The notes: a model not told the origin generated them from the sequence alone. A stretch of 35,283 bases of DNA from Pseudomonas avellanae BPIC 631 (GCF_000444135.1 NZ_ATDK01000013.1:1-35283); one strand, 5' to 3'; shown: positions 7,555 to 17,939, counted from the first letter of the stretch. Translations and numbers: made by a program.

Positions 7555-9864
7555 ATGCAATCAGCCAAGCCGTTATTTGACTATCCCAAGTACTGGGCCG
7601 AATGTTTCGGGCCAGCACCTTTCCTGCCCATGAGCCGGGAAGAAATGGATCTGCTTGGCTGGGATTCCTGCGACATCATCATCGTCACCGGTGATGCGTA
7701 TGTGGATCACCCGTCTTTCGGCATGGCGATCATCGGCCGTCTGCTTGAATCCCAGGGCTTTCGGGTCGGGATCATCGCGCAGCCCAACTGGCAGTCCAAA
7801 GAAGACTTCATGAAGCTTGGCGAGCCGAATCTGTTTTTCGGTGTCGCTGCCGGCAACATGGACTCGATGATCAACCGCTACACTGCCGACAAGAAAATCC
7901 GTTCCGATGACGCCTACACGCCCGGCGGCATGGCCGGCAAGCGTCCGGACCGCGCGAGTCTGGTCTACAGCCAGCGCTGCAAGGAAGCCTACAAGCACGT
8001 ACCTATCGTGCTGGGCGGCATCGAAGCCTCGCTGCGTCGCATTGCGCACTATGACTACTGGCAGGACAAGGTCCGCAACTCGATCCTGATCGACGCCTGC
8101 GCCGACATCCTGCTCTACGGCAACGCCGAGCGGGCCATTGTCGAAGTCGCCCAGCGTCTGTCCTATGGCCACAAGATCGAAGACATCACCGATGTACGCG
8201 GCACCGCGTTCATCCGTCGCGACACGCCGCAGGGCTGGTACGAAGTCGACTCGACGCGTATCGACCGTCCGGGCAAGGTCGACAAGATCATCAACCCGTA
8301 CGTCAACACCCAGGACACCCAGGCCTGCGCCATCGAGCAGGAAAAAGGCAACGTCGAAGACCCCAACGAAGCCAAGGTGGTGCAGATTCTTGCCATCCCG
8401 CGCATGACCCGTGACAAAACGGTCATCCGTCTGCCATCGGTGGAAAAGGTTCGCAACGACGCTGTGCTGTATGCCCACGCCAACCGCGTGTTGCACCTGG
8501 AAACCAACCCGGGCAACGCCCGTGCGCTGGTGCAGAAGCACGGTGAAGTCGACGTCTGGTTCAACCCTCCGCCGATTCCGATGACCACCGACGAAATGGA
8601 CTACGTGTTCGGTATGCCTTACGCGCGCGTTCCGCACCCTGCGTACGGCAAGGAAAAGATTCCTGCCTACGACATGATCCGTTTCTCGGTGAACATCATG
8701 CGCGGCTGCTTCGGCGGCTGCACATTCTGCTCGATCACCGAGCACGAAGGCCGGATCATCCAGAACCGTTCGGAAGAGTCGATCATTCGCGAAATCGAAG
8801 AGATCCGCGACAAGGTGCCAGGCTTTACCGGCGTCATCTCCGACCTGGGCGGGCCGACCGCGAACATGTATCGCATCGCCTGCAAAAGCCCGGAAATCGA
8901 GTCGGCCTGTCGCAAGCCGTCCTGCGTATTCCCTGGCATCTGCCCGAACCTGAACACCGACCACTCGTCGCTGATCCAGCTGTATCGCAGTGCCCGCGCC
9001 TTGCCGGGGGTGAAGAAAATCCTCATCGCTTCCGGCCTGCGCTATGACTTGGCGGTCGAGTCGCCGGAATACGTCAAGGAGCTGGTCACCCACCACGTCG
9101 GTGGTTACCTGAAGATTGCCCCGGAACACACCGAGGAAGGTCCGCTCAATCAGATGATGAAGCCGGGCATTGGCAGCTATGACAAGTTCAAGCGCATGTT
9201 CGAAAAGTACACCAAGGAAGCAGGCAAGGAGCAGTACCTGATTCCTTACTTCATCGCCGCCCATCCAGGCACGACCGATGAAGACATGATGAACCTGGCG
9301 CTGTGGCTCAAGGGCAACGGTTTCCGCGCGGATCAGGTGCAGGCGTTCTACCCCTCGCCAATGGCGACTGCCACGGCCATGTACCACTCGGGCAAGAACC
9401 CGCTGCGCAAGGTCACTTACAAGAGTGACGCCGTCACGATTGTGAAGAGCGAAGAGCAGCGTCGCCTGCACAAGGCTTTCCTGCGCTATCACGACCCCAA
9501 AGGCTGGCCGATGCTGCGTGCAGCGCTGGAGCGCATGGGCCGTACCGACCTGATCGGGCCGGGCAAGGATCAGTTGATCCCGCTGCATCAGCCAGCGACT
9601 GACACCTACCAGAGTGCCCGTCGCAAGAACTCGACACCAGCGGGCAGCCACAAGGTGGGCAAGGACCCTAAAACCACGCTTATCCAGACCCAGCATACTG
9701 GCCTGCCGCCGCGTGGCAGCGATGGCAGCAAGCCGTGGGACAAGCGCGAAGAAGCCAAGGCCGCCGCAATGGCGCGCAACAAGCAGGCCGCCAAGGAACG
9801 CATGGATGCAGCCAAAGGCAAAGGCCCCAAGCCGCCGAAGCGCAAGCCAGTGGTGCCGCGCTGA
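7555..9864 (+). CDS. ygiQ: YgiQ family radical SAM protein
   Basis: Cytoplasmic radical S-adenosylmethionine protein of unknown reaction. The 769-residue product has the long N-terminal UPF0313 domain (about 1-360; [38 protein letters not shown]). The 4Fe-4S motif CxxxCxxC follows at C385, C389 and C392 ([10 protein letters not shown]), and then the radical SAM barrel ([38 protein letters not shown]). The C-terminal tail of roughly 100 residues is Lys/Pro/Ala-rich and probably disordered. Length and order are normal for the family. It appears to be a single-gene unit with its own promoter and is followed by repeat DNA. Confidence 0.93.
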   Translation: MQSAKPLFDYPKYWAECFGPAPFLPMSREEMDLLGWDSCDIIIVTGDAYVDHPSFGMAIIGRLLESQGFRVGIIAQPNWQSKEDFMKLGEPNLFFGVAAGNMDSMINRYTADKKIRSDDAYTPGGMAGKRPDRASLVYSQRCKEAYKHVPIVLGGIEASLRRIAHYDYWQDKVRNSILIDACADILLYGNAERAIVEVAQRLSYGHKIEDITDVRGTAFIRRDTPQGWYEVDSTRIDRPGKVDKIINPYVNTQDTQACAIEQEKGNVEDPNEAKVVQILAIPRMTRDKTVIRLPSVEKVRNDAVLYAHANRVLHLETNPGNARALVQKHGEVDVWFNPPPIPMTTDEMDYVFGMPYARVPHPAYGKEKIPAYDMIRFSVNIMRGCFGGCTFCSITEHEGRIIQNRSEESIIREIEEIRDKVPGFTGVISDLGGPTANMYRIACKSPEIESACRKPSCVFPGICPNLNTDHSSLIQLYRSARALPGVKKILIASGLRYDLAVESPEYVKELVTHHVGGYLKIAPEHTEEGPLNQMMKPGIGSYDKFKRMFEKYTKEAGKEQYLIPYFIAAHPGTTDEDMMNLALWLKGNGFRADQVQAFYPSPMATATAMYHSGKNPLRKVTYKSDAVTIVKSEEQRRLHKAFLRYHDPKGWPMLRAALERMGRTDLIGPGKDQLIPLHQPATDTYQSARRKNSTPAGSHKVGKDPKTTLIQTQHTGLPPRGSDGSKPWDKREEAKAAAMARNKQAAKERMDAAKGKGPKPPKRKPVVPR

Positions 9865-9881
9865 CACGGGGAATCTGAGCA

Positions 9882-9963
9882 GACGCAGAGCGTCGCACGA
9901 TAGTTGAGATTATCGTTGCGCACGCTCCAGCGTCGGAATGCATTGCGTGACGCTCCGCGTCAC
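9882..9963 (+). repeat. Dispersed repeat, CGATA/TATCG core, copy 1
   Basis: A GACGCAGAGCGTCGCA palindrome-like head is followed by CGATAGTTGAGATTATCG, an inverted CGATA/TATCG hairpin. CACGCTCCAGCGTCGG and a tail GTGACGCTCCGCGTCAC that is itself palindromic come next. The same elements recur at 10015-10067, 17704-17754 and 29508-29564, all with the core in the same orientation. The copy starts 18 bases after the ygiQ stop. Confidence 0.8.
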
Positions 9964-9993
9964 AGATCTGCGCCGCACTGCACATTAAAGATC

Positions 9994-10068
9994 GGACGCA
10001 GAGCATCCAGAACTGCATGCGACGCGGAGCGTCGCACGATAGTGGGGATTATCGTTCCTCACGCTCCT
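9994..10068 (+). repeat. Dispersed repeat, CGATA/TATCG core, copy 2
   Basis: GACGCAGAGCATCCAGAACTGCATG leads into GCGACGCGGAGCGTCGCACG and a variant core, CGATAGTGGGGATTATCG, then CTCACGCTCC. The CGATA/TATCG stem is kept although the loop differs from copy 1 (GTGGGGAT for GTTGAGAT). The remaining part of this gene-free stretch (10069-10330) holds the regulatory sites listed next and nothing else I can recognise. Confidence 0.75.
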
Positions 10069-10208
10069 TGATGAAGCTGCGCATCACACGCCTGCAACGC
10101 GCTGCATGCGTATCCAAACGGCTTCACAATTCTTCACCCCCCATTCAATCCCTCTGCCACACTGTCTGCCTTATTACTGTGCAACCCTTGCACCGTCGGC
10201 TTCGGCTG

Positions 10209-10223
10209 GCACGATTTTGGTGC
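10209..10223 (+). promoter_or_regulatory. NtrC-type enhancer site upstream of the amidoligase operon
   Basis: GCAC-GATTTTG-GTGC is an exact match to the GCAC-N7-GTGC core of the NtrC consensus, and the flanks TGGCAC...GTGCCT extend the symmetry. Its centre is about 88 bases upstream of the start predicted from the sigma-54 promoter at 10278. A further TGCACC half-site lies at 10189-10194. Confidence 0.6.
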
Positions 10224-10277
10224 CTCGCCTGGTCAGGCGGGCAATGCCACTCTCGTTGGCGCATGACTTTGACCGGA

Positions 10278-10293
10278 TGGCATAAGTCTTGCG
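10278..10293 (+). promoter_or_regulatory. Sigma-54 promoter of the amidoligase/transglutaminase operon
   Basis: TGGCATAAGTCTTGCG has the invariant GG (10279-10280) and GC (10291-10292) 12 bases apart, plus TGGCA and TTGC as in the consensus TGGCAC-N5-TTGC. Transcription would start near 10304, leaving a 27-base leader that contains the AGGAGG ribosome site at 10319-10324. Confidence 0.7.
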
Positions 10294-10330
10294 CGGCTCA
10301 ATTACCGTTCAGGCTCGCAGGAGGCACGCC

Positions 10331-13300
10331 GTGTCGATTCATATTGCCTTGCACCATGTCACGCATTATCGCTACGAACGCGCGGTCGAACTGGGTCCTC
10401 AGATCGTTCGCCTGCGCCCGGCCGCCCACAGCCGCACCCGCGTGCTGTCGTATTCACTAAAAGTCCTGCCTGAAAACCACTTCATCAACTGGCAACAGGA
10501 CCCTCAGGGCAACTACCTGGCGCGTCTGGTCTTCCCCGAAAAGACCAACGAATTCCGTGTCGAGGTTGATCTGGTCGCCGAAATGGCGGTGTTCAACCCG
10601 TTCGACTTCTTTCTGGAACCGTACGCCGAGAACATCCCCTTCACGTATGCCAGCGAAGAGCAGCGCGAACTGGCGCCGTACCTGGAAAAACTGCCGCTGA
10701 CGCCAAGGTTCAAAGCCTACCTGGACAGCATCAGCCGCGTGCCGATGTCGGCCATCGACTTTCTGGTCGGCCTCAACCAGCGCCTGAGCCAGGACGTCGA
10801 TTACCTGATCCGTATGGAGCCCGGTGTACAGACCCCGGAATTCACCCTGGAAAACGCCTCGGGCTCCTGCCGCGATTCGGCCTGGCTGCTGGTGCAACTG
10901 CTGCGTCATCTGGGCATGGCTGCACGGTTTGTGTCGGGCTACCTGATTCAGCTCAAGGCTGATGTCGAGGCGCTGGACGGGCCGTCCGGCACCGACGTCG
11001 ATTTCACCGATCTGCACGCCTGGTGCGAGGTGTATCTGCCGGGCGCGGGCTGGGTCGGGCTGGACGCCACGTCCGGGCTGTTCGCAGGCGAAGGGCACAT
11101 TCCGCTGGCGTGCAGCCCGGAGCCGTCCTCCGCCGCGCCGATCAGCGGGCTGGTCGAGCCGTGCGAAACCGAATTCAGCCACGAAATGTCGGTCGAGCGC
11201 ATCTGGGAGGCGCCGCGCGTCACCAAGCCCTACACCGAAGAACAATGGCAGGACATCCAGGCCCTCGGCCGGCAGATCGACGCTGATCTGGTGCGCGACG
11301 ACGTGCGCCTGACCATGGGCGGCGAGCCGACGTTCGTCTCCATCGATGATCGCGATGGTCCTGAGTGGAACACCGCCGCACTGGGCCCTCGCAAGCGCGA
11401 GCTGTCCGCCGACCTGTTTCAGCGTATGCGCGCACATTACGCGCCGCTGGGCATCGTGCATTTTGGTCAGGGCAAGTGGTATCCGGGCGAGCAACTGCCG
11501 CGCTGGTCGCTGAACTGCTTCTGGCGTAAGGACGGCAAGCCGGTCTGGCACAACAACGCGCTGATTGCGGATGAAACGCAGGACTATGGCGCGACCGGCG
11601 AGCTGGCCGGGCGTTTCCTCGCCAGCGTAGCCGAGCGTCTGAAGCTGCCGGAGCGTTTTGTCTTTCCGGCCTACGAAGACAACTTTTACTACCTGTGGCG
11701 CGAAGGTGCGCTGCCGGTGAACGTGACCGCCGAAGATTCACGGCTCGGCGACGAGCTGGAACGGGCACGCCTGCGTAAGGTCTTCGCGCAAGGACTGGAC
11801 AAGATGATTGGTCAGGTCCTGCCGCTGGCCCGTAGCGCAAAAGGTGAAAATTGGCAGAGCGGCCGCTGGTATCTGCGCGATGAGCACTGCCGTCTGGTGC
11901 CTGGCGATTCTGCGCTGGGCTACCGCTTGCCACTGGCGTCGCAACCTTGGGTCAAGGCTGCGGAGTACCCGTTCATTCATCCGACTGACCATAACCAGGA
12001 CTTCCCCGAGCTGGCCGACAGCGACTCGCTGACCTCGCAGCTCACGCCTGAGAATGCGGATGCTGAACGCGAGCCCAAGCTGGATGAGTCTGCCGACTGG
12101 CTGACCCGGACGGCGCTGTGTGCCGAGGCGCGTAATGGTCGTCTGTACCTGTTCATGCCGCCGCTGCAAAAGCTTGAGGAATACCTTGAACTGGTTGCCG
12201 TGATCGAAGCGACCGCCGAAGAGCTGCAATGCCCGATCCTGCTGGAAGGCTACGAGCCGCCGAGCGATCCGCGCCTGTGCAACTTCCGCATCACGCCTGA
12301 TCCTGGCGTCATTGAAGTCAACGTGCAGCCGTCTGCCAGTTGGGGCGAACTGGTCGAGCGCACCGAGTTTCTGTACGAACAGGCCCGTCAAACGCGCCTG
12401 ACCACCGAGAAGTTCATGATCGACGGCCGTCACACCGGCACCGGTGGTGGCAACCACTTCGTGCTCGGCGGGGCGACGCCTGCGGACTCACCGTTTCTGC
12501 GCCGCCCGGACCTGCTGCGCAGCCTGCTCAGCTACTGGCACAACCACCCCTCGCTGTCGTACCTGTTTTCCGGCCTGTTCATCGGGCCGACTTCTCAGGC
12601 ACCGCGCGTCGATGAGGCGCGCAACGACTCGCTCTACGAGATGGAAATTGCCTTCGCGCAAATGCCCGAGCCCGGCGAAGAAGTCGCGCCGTGGGTCATC
12701 GATCGCTTATTGCGCAACCTGTTGATCGACGTCACCGGCAACACCCATCGAGCCGAATTCTGCATCGACAAACTGTATTCGCCGGATGGCGCGACCGGGC
12801 GTCTGGGCTTGCTGGAGCTGCGCGCCTTCGAGATGCCGCCCCACGCACGCATGAGCCTCGCCCAGCAATTGCTGCTGCGGGCACTGGTCGCACGTTTCTG
12901 GCGTGAACCCTACGCACCGGCCAAACTGGCGCGCTGGGGTACGCAGCTGCACGACCGCTTCATGTTGCCGCACTTCATCGAGCAGGATTTCGCCGACGTG
13001 GTCGCCGACCTCAACTCGGCGGGTTATCCGGTGCAGGCCGACTGGTTCGCCGCGCATCTGGAGTTCCGCTTCCCCAAAGTCGGCGATTACGCCGTCAACG
13101 GCATCGAACTGGAACTGCGTCAGGCGCTGGAGCCTTGGCACGTACTGGGCGAAGAAGGCTCGGCCGGTGGTGCGGTGCGCTATGTCGATTCGTCGCTGGA
13201 GCGTCTGCAGGTGCACATCAGCGGCCTGCCGCCGCAGCGTTATCTGCTGACTTGCAATGGCATCCCGGTGCCGCTGCAAGCCACCGGTCGGGTCGGTGAG

Positions 13301-13609
13301 TTTGTCGCCGGCGTGCGTTATCGCGCCTGGCAGCCAGCCAACTGCCTGCAACCGACCATCGGCGTGCATGCACCGCTGGTATTTGATCTGCTCGACACCT
13401 GGATGCACCGCTCACTGGGCGGCTGCGAGTATCATGTCGCCCACCCGGGCGGTCGTAACTACGAAACCTTGCCGGTCAACGCCAACGAAGCGGAAAGCCG
13501 TCGCCTATCACGTTTCTTCCGCATCGGTCACACGCCCGGCAAACTGACCGTCCCGTCGCTCAACATTAACGACGAGCTGCCGATGACGCTGGATATGCGT
13601 CTGCATTAA
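10331..13609 (+). CDS. Transglutaminase-like protein with C-terminal DUF2126 putative amidoligase domain
   Basis: The 1092-residue product has three parts. Residues about 1-85 are a bacterial transglutaminase N-domain ([20 protein letters not shown]). Residues about 130-260 are a transglutaminase-fold core with a complete Cys-His-Asp triad: C180 in GSCRDSAW, H229 in DLHAW and D245 in GLDATSG. From about residue 326 to the end is DUF2126, a family predicted to be a glutamine-synthetase-fold amidoligase. Its likely metal or ATP motifs include [35 protein letters not shown] and [15 protein letters not shown]. No substrate is known. I chose the GTG at 10331 because AGGAGG lies six bases upstream and the protein then begins at the conserved [14 protein letters not shown]. 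It is the first gene of a three-gene operon with a sigma-54 promoter. Confidence 0.88.
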   Translation: MSIHIALHHVTHYRYERAVELGPQIVRLRPAAHSRTRVLSYSLKVLPENHFINWQQDPQGNYLARLVFPEKTNEFRVEVDLVAEMAVFNPFDFFLEPYAENIPFTYASEEQRELAPYLEKLPLTPRFKAYLDSISRVPMSAIDFLVGLNQRLSQDVDYLIRMEPGVQTPEFTLENASGSCRDSAWLLVQLLRHLGMAARFVSGYLIQLKADVEALDGPSGTDVDFTDLHAWCEVYLPGAGWVGLDATSGLFAGEGHIPLACSPEPSSAAPISGLVEPCETEFSHEMSVERIWEAPRVTKPYTEEQWQDIQALGRQIDADLVRDDVRLTMGGEPTFVSIDDRDGPEWNTAALGPRKRELSADLFQRMRAHYAPLGIVHFGQGKWYPGEQLPRWSLNCFWRKDGKPVWHNNALIADETQDYGATGELAGRFLASVAERLKLPERFVFPAYEDNFYYLWREGALPVNVTAEDSRLGDELERARLRKVFAQGLDKMIGQVLPLARSAKGENWQSGRWYLRDEHCRLVPGDSALGYRLPLASQPWVKAAEYPFIHPTDHNQDFPELADSDSLTSQLTPENADAEREPKLDESADWLTRTALCAEARNGRLYLFMPPLQKLEEYLELVAVIEATAEELQCPILLEGYEPPSDPRLCNFRITPDPGVIEVNVQPSASWGELVERTEFLYEQARQTRLTTEKFMIDGRHTGTGGGNHFVLGGATPADSPFLRRPDLLRSLLSYWHNHPSLSYLFSGLFIGPTSQAPRVDEARNDSLYEMEIAFAQMPEPGEEVAPWVIDRLLRNLLIDVTGNTHRAEFCIDKLYSPDGATGRLGLLELRAFEMPPHARMSLAQQLLLRALVARFWREPYAPAKLARWGTQLHDRFMLPHFIEQDFADVVADLNSAGYPVQADWFAAHLEFRFPKVGDYAVNGIELELRQALEPWHVLGEEGSAGGAVRYVDSSLERLQVHISGLPPQRYLLTCNGIPVPLQATGRVGEFVAGVRYRAWQPANCLQPTIGVHAPLVFDLLDTWMHRSLGGCEYHVAHPGGRNYETLPVNANEAESRRLSRFFRIGHTPGKLTVPSLNINDELPMTLDMRLH

Positions 13610-13696
13610 AAACAGTGGCTCTGTGCGTCAGATGCACACGGACGTGACATCTGACTGCACTACTCTGAAGTCCTTACGTTGCCTGCCGAGCCTTCC

Positions 13697-16192
13697 ATGC
13701 CCGACCTGCTTGACCAATACCCGCTGTCCGAGGGTACTTACCACGAAATGCTCGATGCCGACGGCGCGGTTCGCCCGCACTGGCGTCGTCTGTACGAACA
13801 CCTGCGGCGCAGCACGTCGGCGCAATTGATTCAGCGCCAGGCCTTGCTGACCCGCCAGATTCAGGAAAACGGCGTCACCTACAACGTTTATGCCGACCCC
13901 AAGGGTGCTGATCGCCCGTGGGAACTGGACCTGTTGCCGCACATTATTGCGGCGGATGAGTGGCAGCATGTGGCGGCAGGGATTGCCCAGCGTGCACGAC
14001 TGCTCAACGCCGTGCTCGCCGACCTGTATGGCCCGCAGACGCTGATCGCCAATGGCTTGCTGCCCGCCGAGCTGGTATTTGGCCACAACAACTTTCTGTG
14101 GCCGTGCCAGGGCGTCAAACCACCTGAGGGCACCTTCCTGCACATGTACGCCGTAGACCTGGCGCGCACGCCGGACGGGCGTTGGTGGGTGACTGCCGAT
14201 CGCACTCAGGCACCCTCGGGTGCCGGTTATGCGCTGGAAAATCGCCAGAGCGTCGCGCGTGCCTTGCCGGAAACCTATCGCGACCTGCAAGTGCGGCATC
14301 TGTCGGGCTTTTTCGACACCCTGCAACAGACCTTGGCCCGTCAGGCGCCGACCAGCAGCGAAGCGCCTTTGGTGGTGTTGTTGACGCCGGGACGTTTCAA
14401 CGAGAGTTATTTCGAGCATCTGTACCTCGCTCGGCAGTTGGGTTATCCGCTGGTCGAAGGTGGCGATCTGACCGTGCGTGATGCCACTGTCTACCTGAAA
14501 ACCCTCAGCGGCCTGCGCCGGGTTCACGCGATCATGCGCCGTCTGGACGATGACTTCTGCGATCCTCTGGAGTTGCGTACCGATTCTGCGCTGGGCGTGC
14601 CGGGGCTGCTGGAAGCCGTGCGCCAAGGCAACGTGCTGGTCGCCAACGCCCTGGGCAGCGGTGTTCTCGAATCGCCTGGTCTGCTGGGCTTTTTACCGAA
14701 AATCAGCCAATACCTGTTTGGCGAAGAGCTGATCCTGCCGTCCGTTGCGACCTGGTGGTGCGGTGAGCCGACCGTGCTGGCGCAGGCGCTGGAGAAACTG
14801 CCTGATCTGCTGATCAAACCGGCATTTCCCTCGCAGCATTTCGCCCCGGTGTTCGGCCGCGACCTGAACGAAGAACAGCGCAACGCACTCGCTCAGCGCA
14901 TGCAATCGCGTCCTTACGCCTATGTTGCTCAAGAGCTGGCGCAGTTGTCTCACGCGCCGGTATTACAAGCCGATGGCACCGGCTTGCAACCCCGTGCCAT
15001 TGGCATGCGCGTTTACGCGGTGGCCAGCCTTGATGGCTATCGCGTGTTGCCCGGCGGCTTGACCCGCGTTGCTGCCGAAGCCGATGCCGACGTGGTGTCG
15101 ATGCAGCGTGGCGGGGCGAGCAAAGACACGTGGGTGCTGGGCGAACGCTCGCACCTGGGCGAGCCCTGGAAAGGCCAGCGCGCGCTGGGTGTCTACGACC
15201 TGATCCGCCGTGACCCTTACCTGCCGTCGCGCGTGGTGGAGAACCTGTTCTGGTTCGGGCGCTATTGCGAGCGCTGCGACGACAGTGCCCGTCTGCTGCG
15301 CATCATGCTGACGCGCTATGTCGATGATGACGATCCGCTGGCGTTGCAGGCAGCCGTAGCACTGGCGGAAAGCCTGGGCATGCTGCCCGAAGCCGAGGAA
15401 GACGAAGAATTGAAGGATCGCCTGCTCGTGGCCCTGTTGGGTGACGAGTGGCCGTTCAGCCTGCGCTCCAACTTGCAGCGCCTGCAGTGGGCCGCCTCGC
15501 AAGTGCGTGGCAAGCTCTCAAGGGAAAACTGGCAGGCGCTGGTCGAGTTGCAGCGTGAAGCGTTAAGCCTGGAAACCGAAGAGCCGGATTTCGGCGAATT
15601 GCTGGATTTTCTCAACCGTCTGGTGATGTCGCTGGCGGCCCTGTCCGGTTTTGCGCTGGACGACATGACCCGCGACGAAGGTTGGAGCTTTCTGATGATT
15701 GGGCGGCGTATCGAGCGCCTGAAGTTTCTCAGCACCAGCCTGGCGGCGTTTTTGCGCGGTTCGGTGGCGTCGGAGCAGGCCGGGCTGGAATGGCTGCTGG
15801 AGCTGGGCAACAGCAGCATCACCTATCGCTCGCGTTACATGGCCGTGCCGCACCTGATTCCGGTGCTGGACCTGCTGTTGCTTGATGAGCAAAACCCGCA
15901 TGCGGTGTTGTTCCAGCTCAAGCTGGTGCAACGCTCGCTGCGCCGCCTGAACGACGAGTTCGATGCGCCCCGCGATAACAGCCTGGCGGTGCTGGCTCAG
16001 CGTCTGGCTGCATTCGATCTGGGCAGCCTGGAAAACCCGCTGTTTGGTCAGAGCAGCATCGATGCGGTGCTCGACGGTCTGGCTGATCTGCTGCACAGCA
16101 TCGGCGACAGCAGCGGGCAGGCTTCTGATCGTATGGCGCTGCGCCATTTCGCCCACGTCGATGACGTCAGCCAACGCACGGTATCTGTCTGA
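13697..16192 (+). CDS. Circularly permuted ATP-grasp type 2 / alpha-E domain fusion
   Basis: The 831-residue protein joins two families that are separate genes in many bacteria. The circularly permuted ATP-grasp domain lies at about 65-460, with YNVYADPKGADRPWELDLLP, the segment LGYPLVEGGDLTVRD, GVPGLLEAVRQGNVLVANALGSG and LFGEELILPSVATWWCGEP. A helical alpha-E domain runs from about 508 to the end (LPSRVVENLFWFGRYCERCDD is its characteristic opening). ATP-grasp proteins of this type are predicted to form carboxylate-amine bonds through an acyl phosphate. Alpha-E is a helical partner of unknown role. A TTG 18 bases earlier is possible, but the ATG at 13697 gives the conserved-looking MPDLLDQYPLSEG. 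Neither has a good ribosome site. The stop overlaps the next start (TGATG). Confidence 0.88.
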   Translation: MPDLLDQYPLSEGTYHEMLDADGAVRPHWRRLYEHLRRSTSAQLIQRQALLTRQIQENGVTYNVYADPKGADRPWELDLLPHIIAADEWQHVAAGIAQRARLLNAVLADLYGPQTLIANGLLPAELVFGHNNFLWPCQGVKPPEGTFLHMYAVDLARTPDGRWWVTADRTQAPSGAGYALENRQSVARALPETYRDLQVRHLSGFFDTLQQTLARQAPTSSEAPLVVLLTPGRFNESYFEHLYLARQLGYPLVEGGDLTVRDATVYLKTLSGLRRVHAIMRRLDDDFCDPLELRTDSALGVPGLLEAVRQGNVLVANALGSGVLESPGLLGFLPKISQYLFGEELILPSVATWWCGEPTVLAQALEKLPDLLIKPAFPSQHFAPVFGRDLNEEQRNALAQRMQSRPYAYVAQELAQLSHAPVLQADGTGLQPRAIGMRVYAVASLDGYRVLPGGLTRVAAEADADVVSMQRGGASKDTWVLGERSHLGEPWKGQRALGVYDLIRRDPYLPSRVVENLFWFGRYCERCDDSARLLRIMLTRYVDDDDPLALQAAVALAESLGMLPEAEEDEELKDRLLVALLGDEWPFSLRSNLQRLQWAASQVRGKLSRENWQALVELQREALSLETEEPDFGELLDFLNRLVMSLAALSGFALDDMTRDEGWSFLMIGRRIERLKFLSTSLAAFLRGSVASEQAGLEWLLELGNSSITYRSRYMAVPHLIPVLDLLLLDEQNPHAVLFQLKLVQRSLRRLNDEFDAPRDNSLAVLAQRLAAFDLGSLENPLFGQSSIDAVLDGLADLLHSIGDSSGQASDRMALRHFAHVDDVSQRTVSV

Positions 16193-17085
16193 TGAGCGCC
16201 TTCTACCAGATTTTTCACGACACGCATTACAAGTACGACAGCCCGGTGTCGCTGGCTCAGCAGCTGGCGCACCTGTGGCCGCGCAGCAGTCCGTGGCAGC
16301 GTTGCACCGAGCAGGCATTGGAGATTTTCCCTGCGCCCACCACGCGGCGTGATGAGCTGGATGTGTTCGGCAACCCGCTGACCCGACTGGCGTTTGAGCG
16401 CCCGCACGACGAGTTGCAGGTCAATGCCCGGCTGCGCATCGAGGTGCTGGAGCGGCCGTTGCTGGATTTCAACCTGTCGCCGGAGTGGGAAGTCACTCGC
16501 AATGCGCTGACTTACAGCGCCAAGCCGATGACCGAGGACATTCTTGAAGCCTGCCGCTATCGCTTTGAATCACCCTATGTGCACTTGAAGCGCTCGTTCG
16601 TCGAGTTCTCCCAGGATTGCTTTCCCGCAGGGCGTCCTTTGTTGCTGGGTGTGCAGGCCTTGATGGAGAAAATTTTCGACGAGTTTACCTTCGATGAGGA
16701 AGCGACTCAGGTCGCTACACCGTTGGTCGAGGTGCTGGAGAGTCGCCGCGGTGTGTGTCAGGACTTCGCCCACCTGATGCTGGCGTGCCTGCGTTCTCGT
16801 GGCTTGGCGGCGCGCTACGTGAGTGGCTACCTGCTGACTCAGCCACCACCCGGCCAGCCACGACTGATCGGCGCCGATGCATCGCATGCCTGGGTCTCGG
16901 TGTTCTGCCCGGCGTCGGGTTGGGTCGATTTTGACCCCACCAACAATGTTCAGCCTGCGCTGGAACACATCAGCCTGGCCTGGGGCCGTGACTTCTCCGA
17001 CGTGTCGCCGTTGCGCGGCGTGATTCTGGGGGGTGGCTCGCATGATCCTGAAGTTCGGGTGACGGTAATGCCTGTCAGCGCTTAA
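16192..17085 (+). CDS. Transglutaminase-like cysteine protein, third gene of the amidoligase operon
   Basis: The 297-residue protein resembles the N-terminal 260 residues of the first gene: a transglutaminase N-domain (about 1-85; [20 protein letters not shown]) and a transglutaminase core. The triad is intact: C189 in GVCQDFAH, H232 in DASHAW and D248 in VDFDPTNN. Bacterial members of this fold are usually proteases or amide hydrolases rather than crosslinkers. The ATG shares one base with the preceding stop, so it is translationally coupled. No signal peptide is present, which implies a cytoplasmic substrate. Two transglutaminase-like proteins in one operon suggest two steps, or a removal and a transfer step, but that is inference. 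Confidence 0.9.
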   Translation: MSAFYQIFHDTHYKYDSPVSLAQQLAHLWPRSSPWQRCTEQALEIFPAPTTRRDELDVFGNPLTRLAFERPHDELQVNARLRIEVLERPLLDFNLSPEWEVTRNALTYSAKPMTEDILEACRYRFESPYVHLKRSFVEFSQDCFPAGRPLLLGVQALMEKIFDEFTFDEEATQVATPLVEVLESRRGVCQDFAHLMLACLRSRGLAARYVSGYLLTQPPPGQPRLIGADASHAWVSVFCPASGWVDFDPTNNVQPALEHISLAWGRDFSDVSPLRGVILGGGSHDPEVRVTVMPVSA

Positions 17086-17115
17086 TTACCGGCCCTCGCT
17101 AATCGTTCTTCAAAA

Positions 17116-17137
17116 GGGCGCTTTATCGCAAGCGCCC
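17116..17137. terminator. Perfect hairpin after the transglutaminase operon
   Basis: GGGCGCTT (17116-17123) and AAGCGCCC (17130-17137) pair fully around TATCGC. No T-run follows on the plus strand. Four A's precede it, which give a T-run in the minus direction, where no gene ends. It most likely protects or ends the operon transcript weakly. Confidence 0.5.
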
Positions 17138-17239
17138 CTGGGACCATTTGACTCATGTCCTTGGAACCCCCGCCCTGATCGGGCACTCTCTTGTTACGTC
17201 CGTTTTTACGTTAATCAAATTCCTGCCCCGGAGATTCAA

Positions 17240-17686
17240 ATGATTCGCAAGCTTGTAGCGATTTCGCTGTTGTCGTTGGCCAGTGGTCAGTTGTTGGCTG
17301 CCGAGTGCTCGGCCACAGTCGATTCGACCGATCAGATGATGTACGACACCAAGGCCATTCAGATCGACAAGAGCTGCAAGGAATTCACCCTTAACCTGAC
17401 TCATTCCGGCAGCCTGCCGAAGAACGTCATGGGGCATAACTGGGTGTTGAGCAAGAAGTCTGATACCCAGGCAATTGTTACCGACGGCATGGCGGTGGGC
17501 ATCGACAAGGATTACCTGAAGCTGGACGACAGCCGCATCATCGCTCACACCAAAATCATCGGCGCTGGCGAGAAAGACTCGGTGACGTTTGACGTGTCGA
17601 AGCTTGATCCAGCGGAGGAATACCAATTCTTCTGCACATTCCCGGGGCACATCAGCATGATGAAAGGCGCCGTGACCCTCAAGTAA
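17240..17686 (+). CDS. azu: Azurin, periplasmic blue copper protein
   Basis: Small electron carrier in the periplasm that exchanges electrons with cytochromes and nitrite reductase or oxidases. The 148-residue precursor has a Sec signal (residues 1-20, ending LLA) and a mature chain of 128 residues starting AECSA, identical in length to P. aeruginosa azurin. In mature numbering all copper ligands are present: G45, H46 (MGHNW), C112, H117 and M121 ([12 protein letters not shown]). The disulfide pair C3/C26 is also kept. The ribosome site is GGAG before ATG. I looked for an ANR box (TTGAT-N4-ATCAA) in 17086-17239 and saw only half-sites (TTGAC near 17148, ATCAA near 17215). Confidence 0.97.
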   Translation: MIRKLVAISLLSLASGQLLAAECSATVDSTDQMMYDTKAIQIDKSCKEFTLNLTHSGSLPKNVMGHNWVLSKKSDTQAIVTDGMAVGIDKDYLKLDDSRIIAHTKIIGAGEKDSVTFDVSKLDPAEEYQFFCTFPGHISMMKGAVTLK

Positions 17687-17703
17687 TGGCAGGTCCCTTG
17701 AGC

Positions 17704-17759
17704 AGCGCGAGGAGCGCGCACGATAGTTGAGATTATCGTTCCTCACGCTCCAGCGCTCA
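17704..17759 (+). repeat. Dispersed repeat, CGATA/TATCG core, copy 3
   Basis: GCGCGAGGAGCGCGCACGATAG leads into the same TTGAGATTATCG core and CTCACGCTCCAGCG. The head is GCGCG...CGCGC instead of GACGC...GCGTC, so the stem changed while pairing was kept. It starts 17 bases after the azu stop. Confidence 0.8.
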
Positions 17760-17868
17760 TCGGTATACACGCGACCGCTTTTGATTCTGGCCGAAGGCCG
17801 TGGGAGCAAGATGCGGCATGATAAGTGTTCGCCTGGACACCTCTCGCTCCGTACACTCGAATGATTCG

Positions 17869-17896
17869 GTGGGAGCGGACCGGGCGACGCTCCCAC
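17869..17896. repeat. REP element
   Basis: GTGGGAGC (17869-17876) and GCTCCCAC (17889-17896) form a perfect eight-base stem around a G+C-rich loop, the Pseudomonas REP pattern. Another GTGGGAGC occurs about 70 bases earlier, near 17801, so this may be a degraded REP pair between two converging transcripts. Confidence 0.7.
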
Positions 17897-17900
17897 AGAA

Positions 17901-17929
17901 ACCCCGCTCCACCTGAGGTCGAACGGGGT
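17901..17929 (-). terminator. Terminator after nadE
   Basis: In the minus direction ACCCCG and CGGGGT (17929-17924 and 17906-17901) pair. An inner ACCT/AGGT pair continues the stem and TTTCTG follows. It lies 11 bases past the nadE stop. Confidence 0.65.
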
Positions 17930-17939
17930 CTCGTGCTAC

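Noticed and set aside
10289..10330. Upstream start for the DUF2126 protein adding 14 residues.
   Set aside because: It would begin inside the sigma-54 -12 element and before the predicted transcript start. The GTG at 10331 has an ideal AGGAGG.
17148..17219. Possible ANR/FNR control of azurin.
   Set aside because: Only isolated half-sites TTGAC and ATCAA are present, about 70 bases apart, so no TTGAT-N4-ATCAA box can be built.
17689..17704. TGGCAGGTCCCTTGAG just after azu looks like a sigma-54 promoter.
   Set aside because: The invariant GC of the -12 element is GA here, and no gene follows on that strand; nadE converges from the other side.
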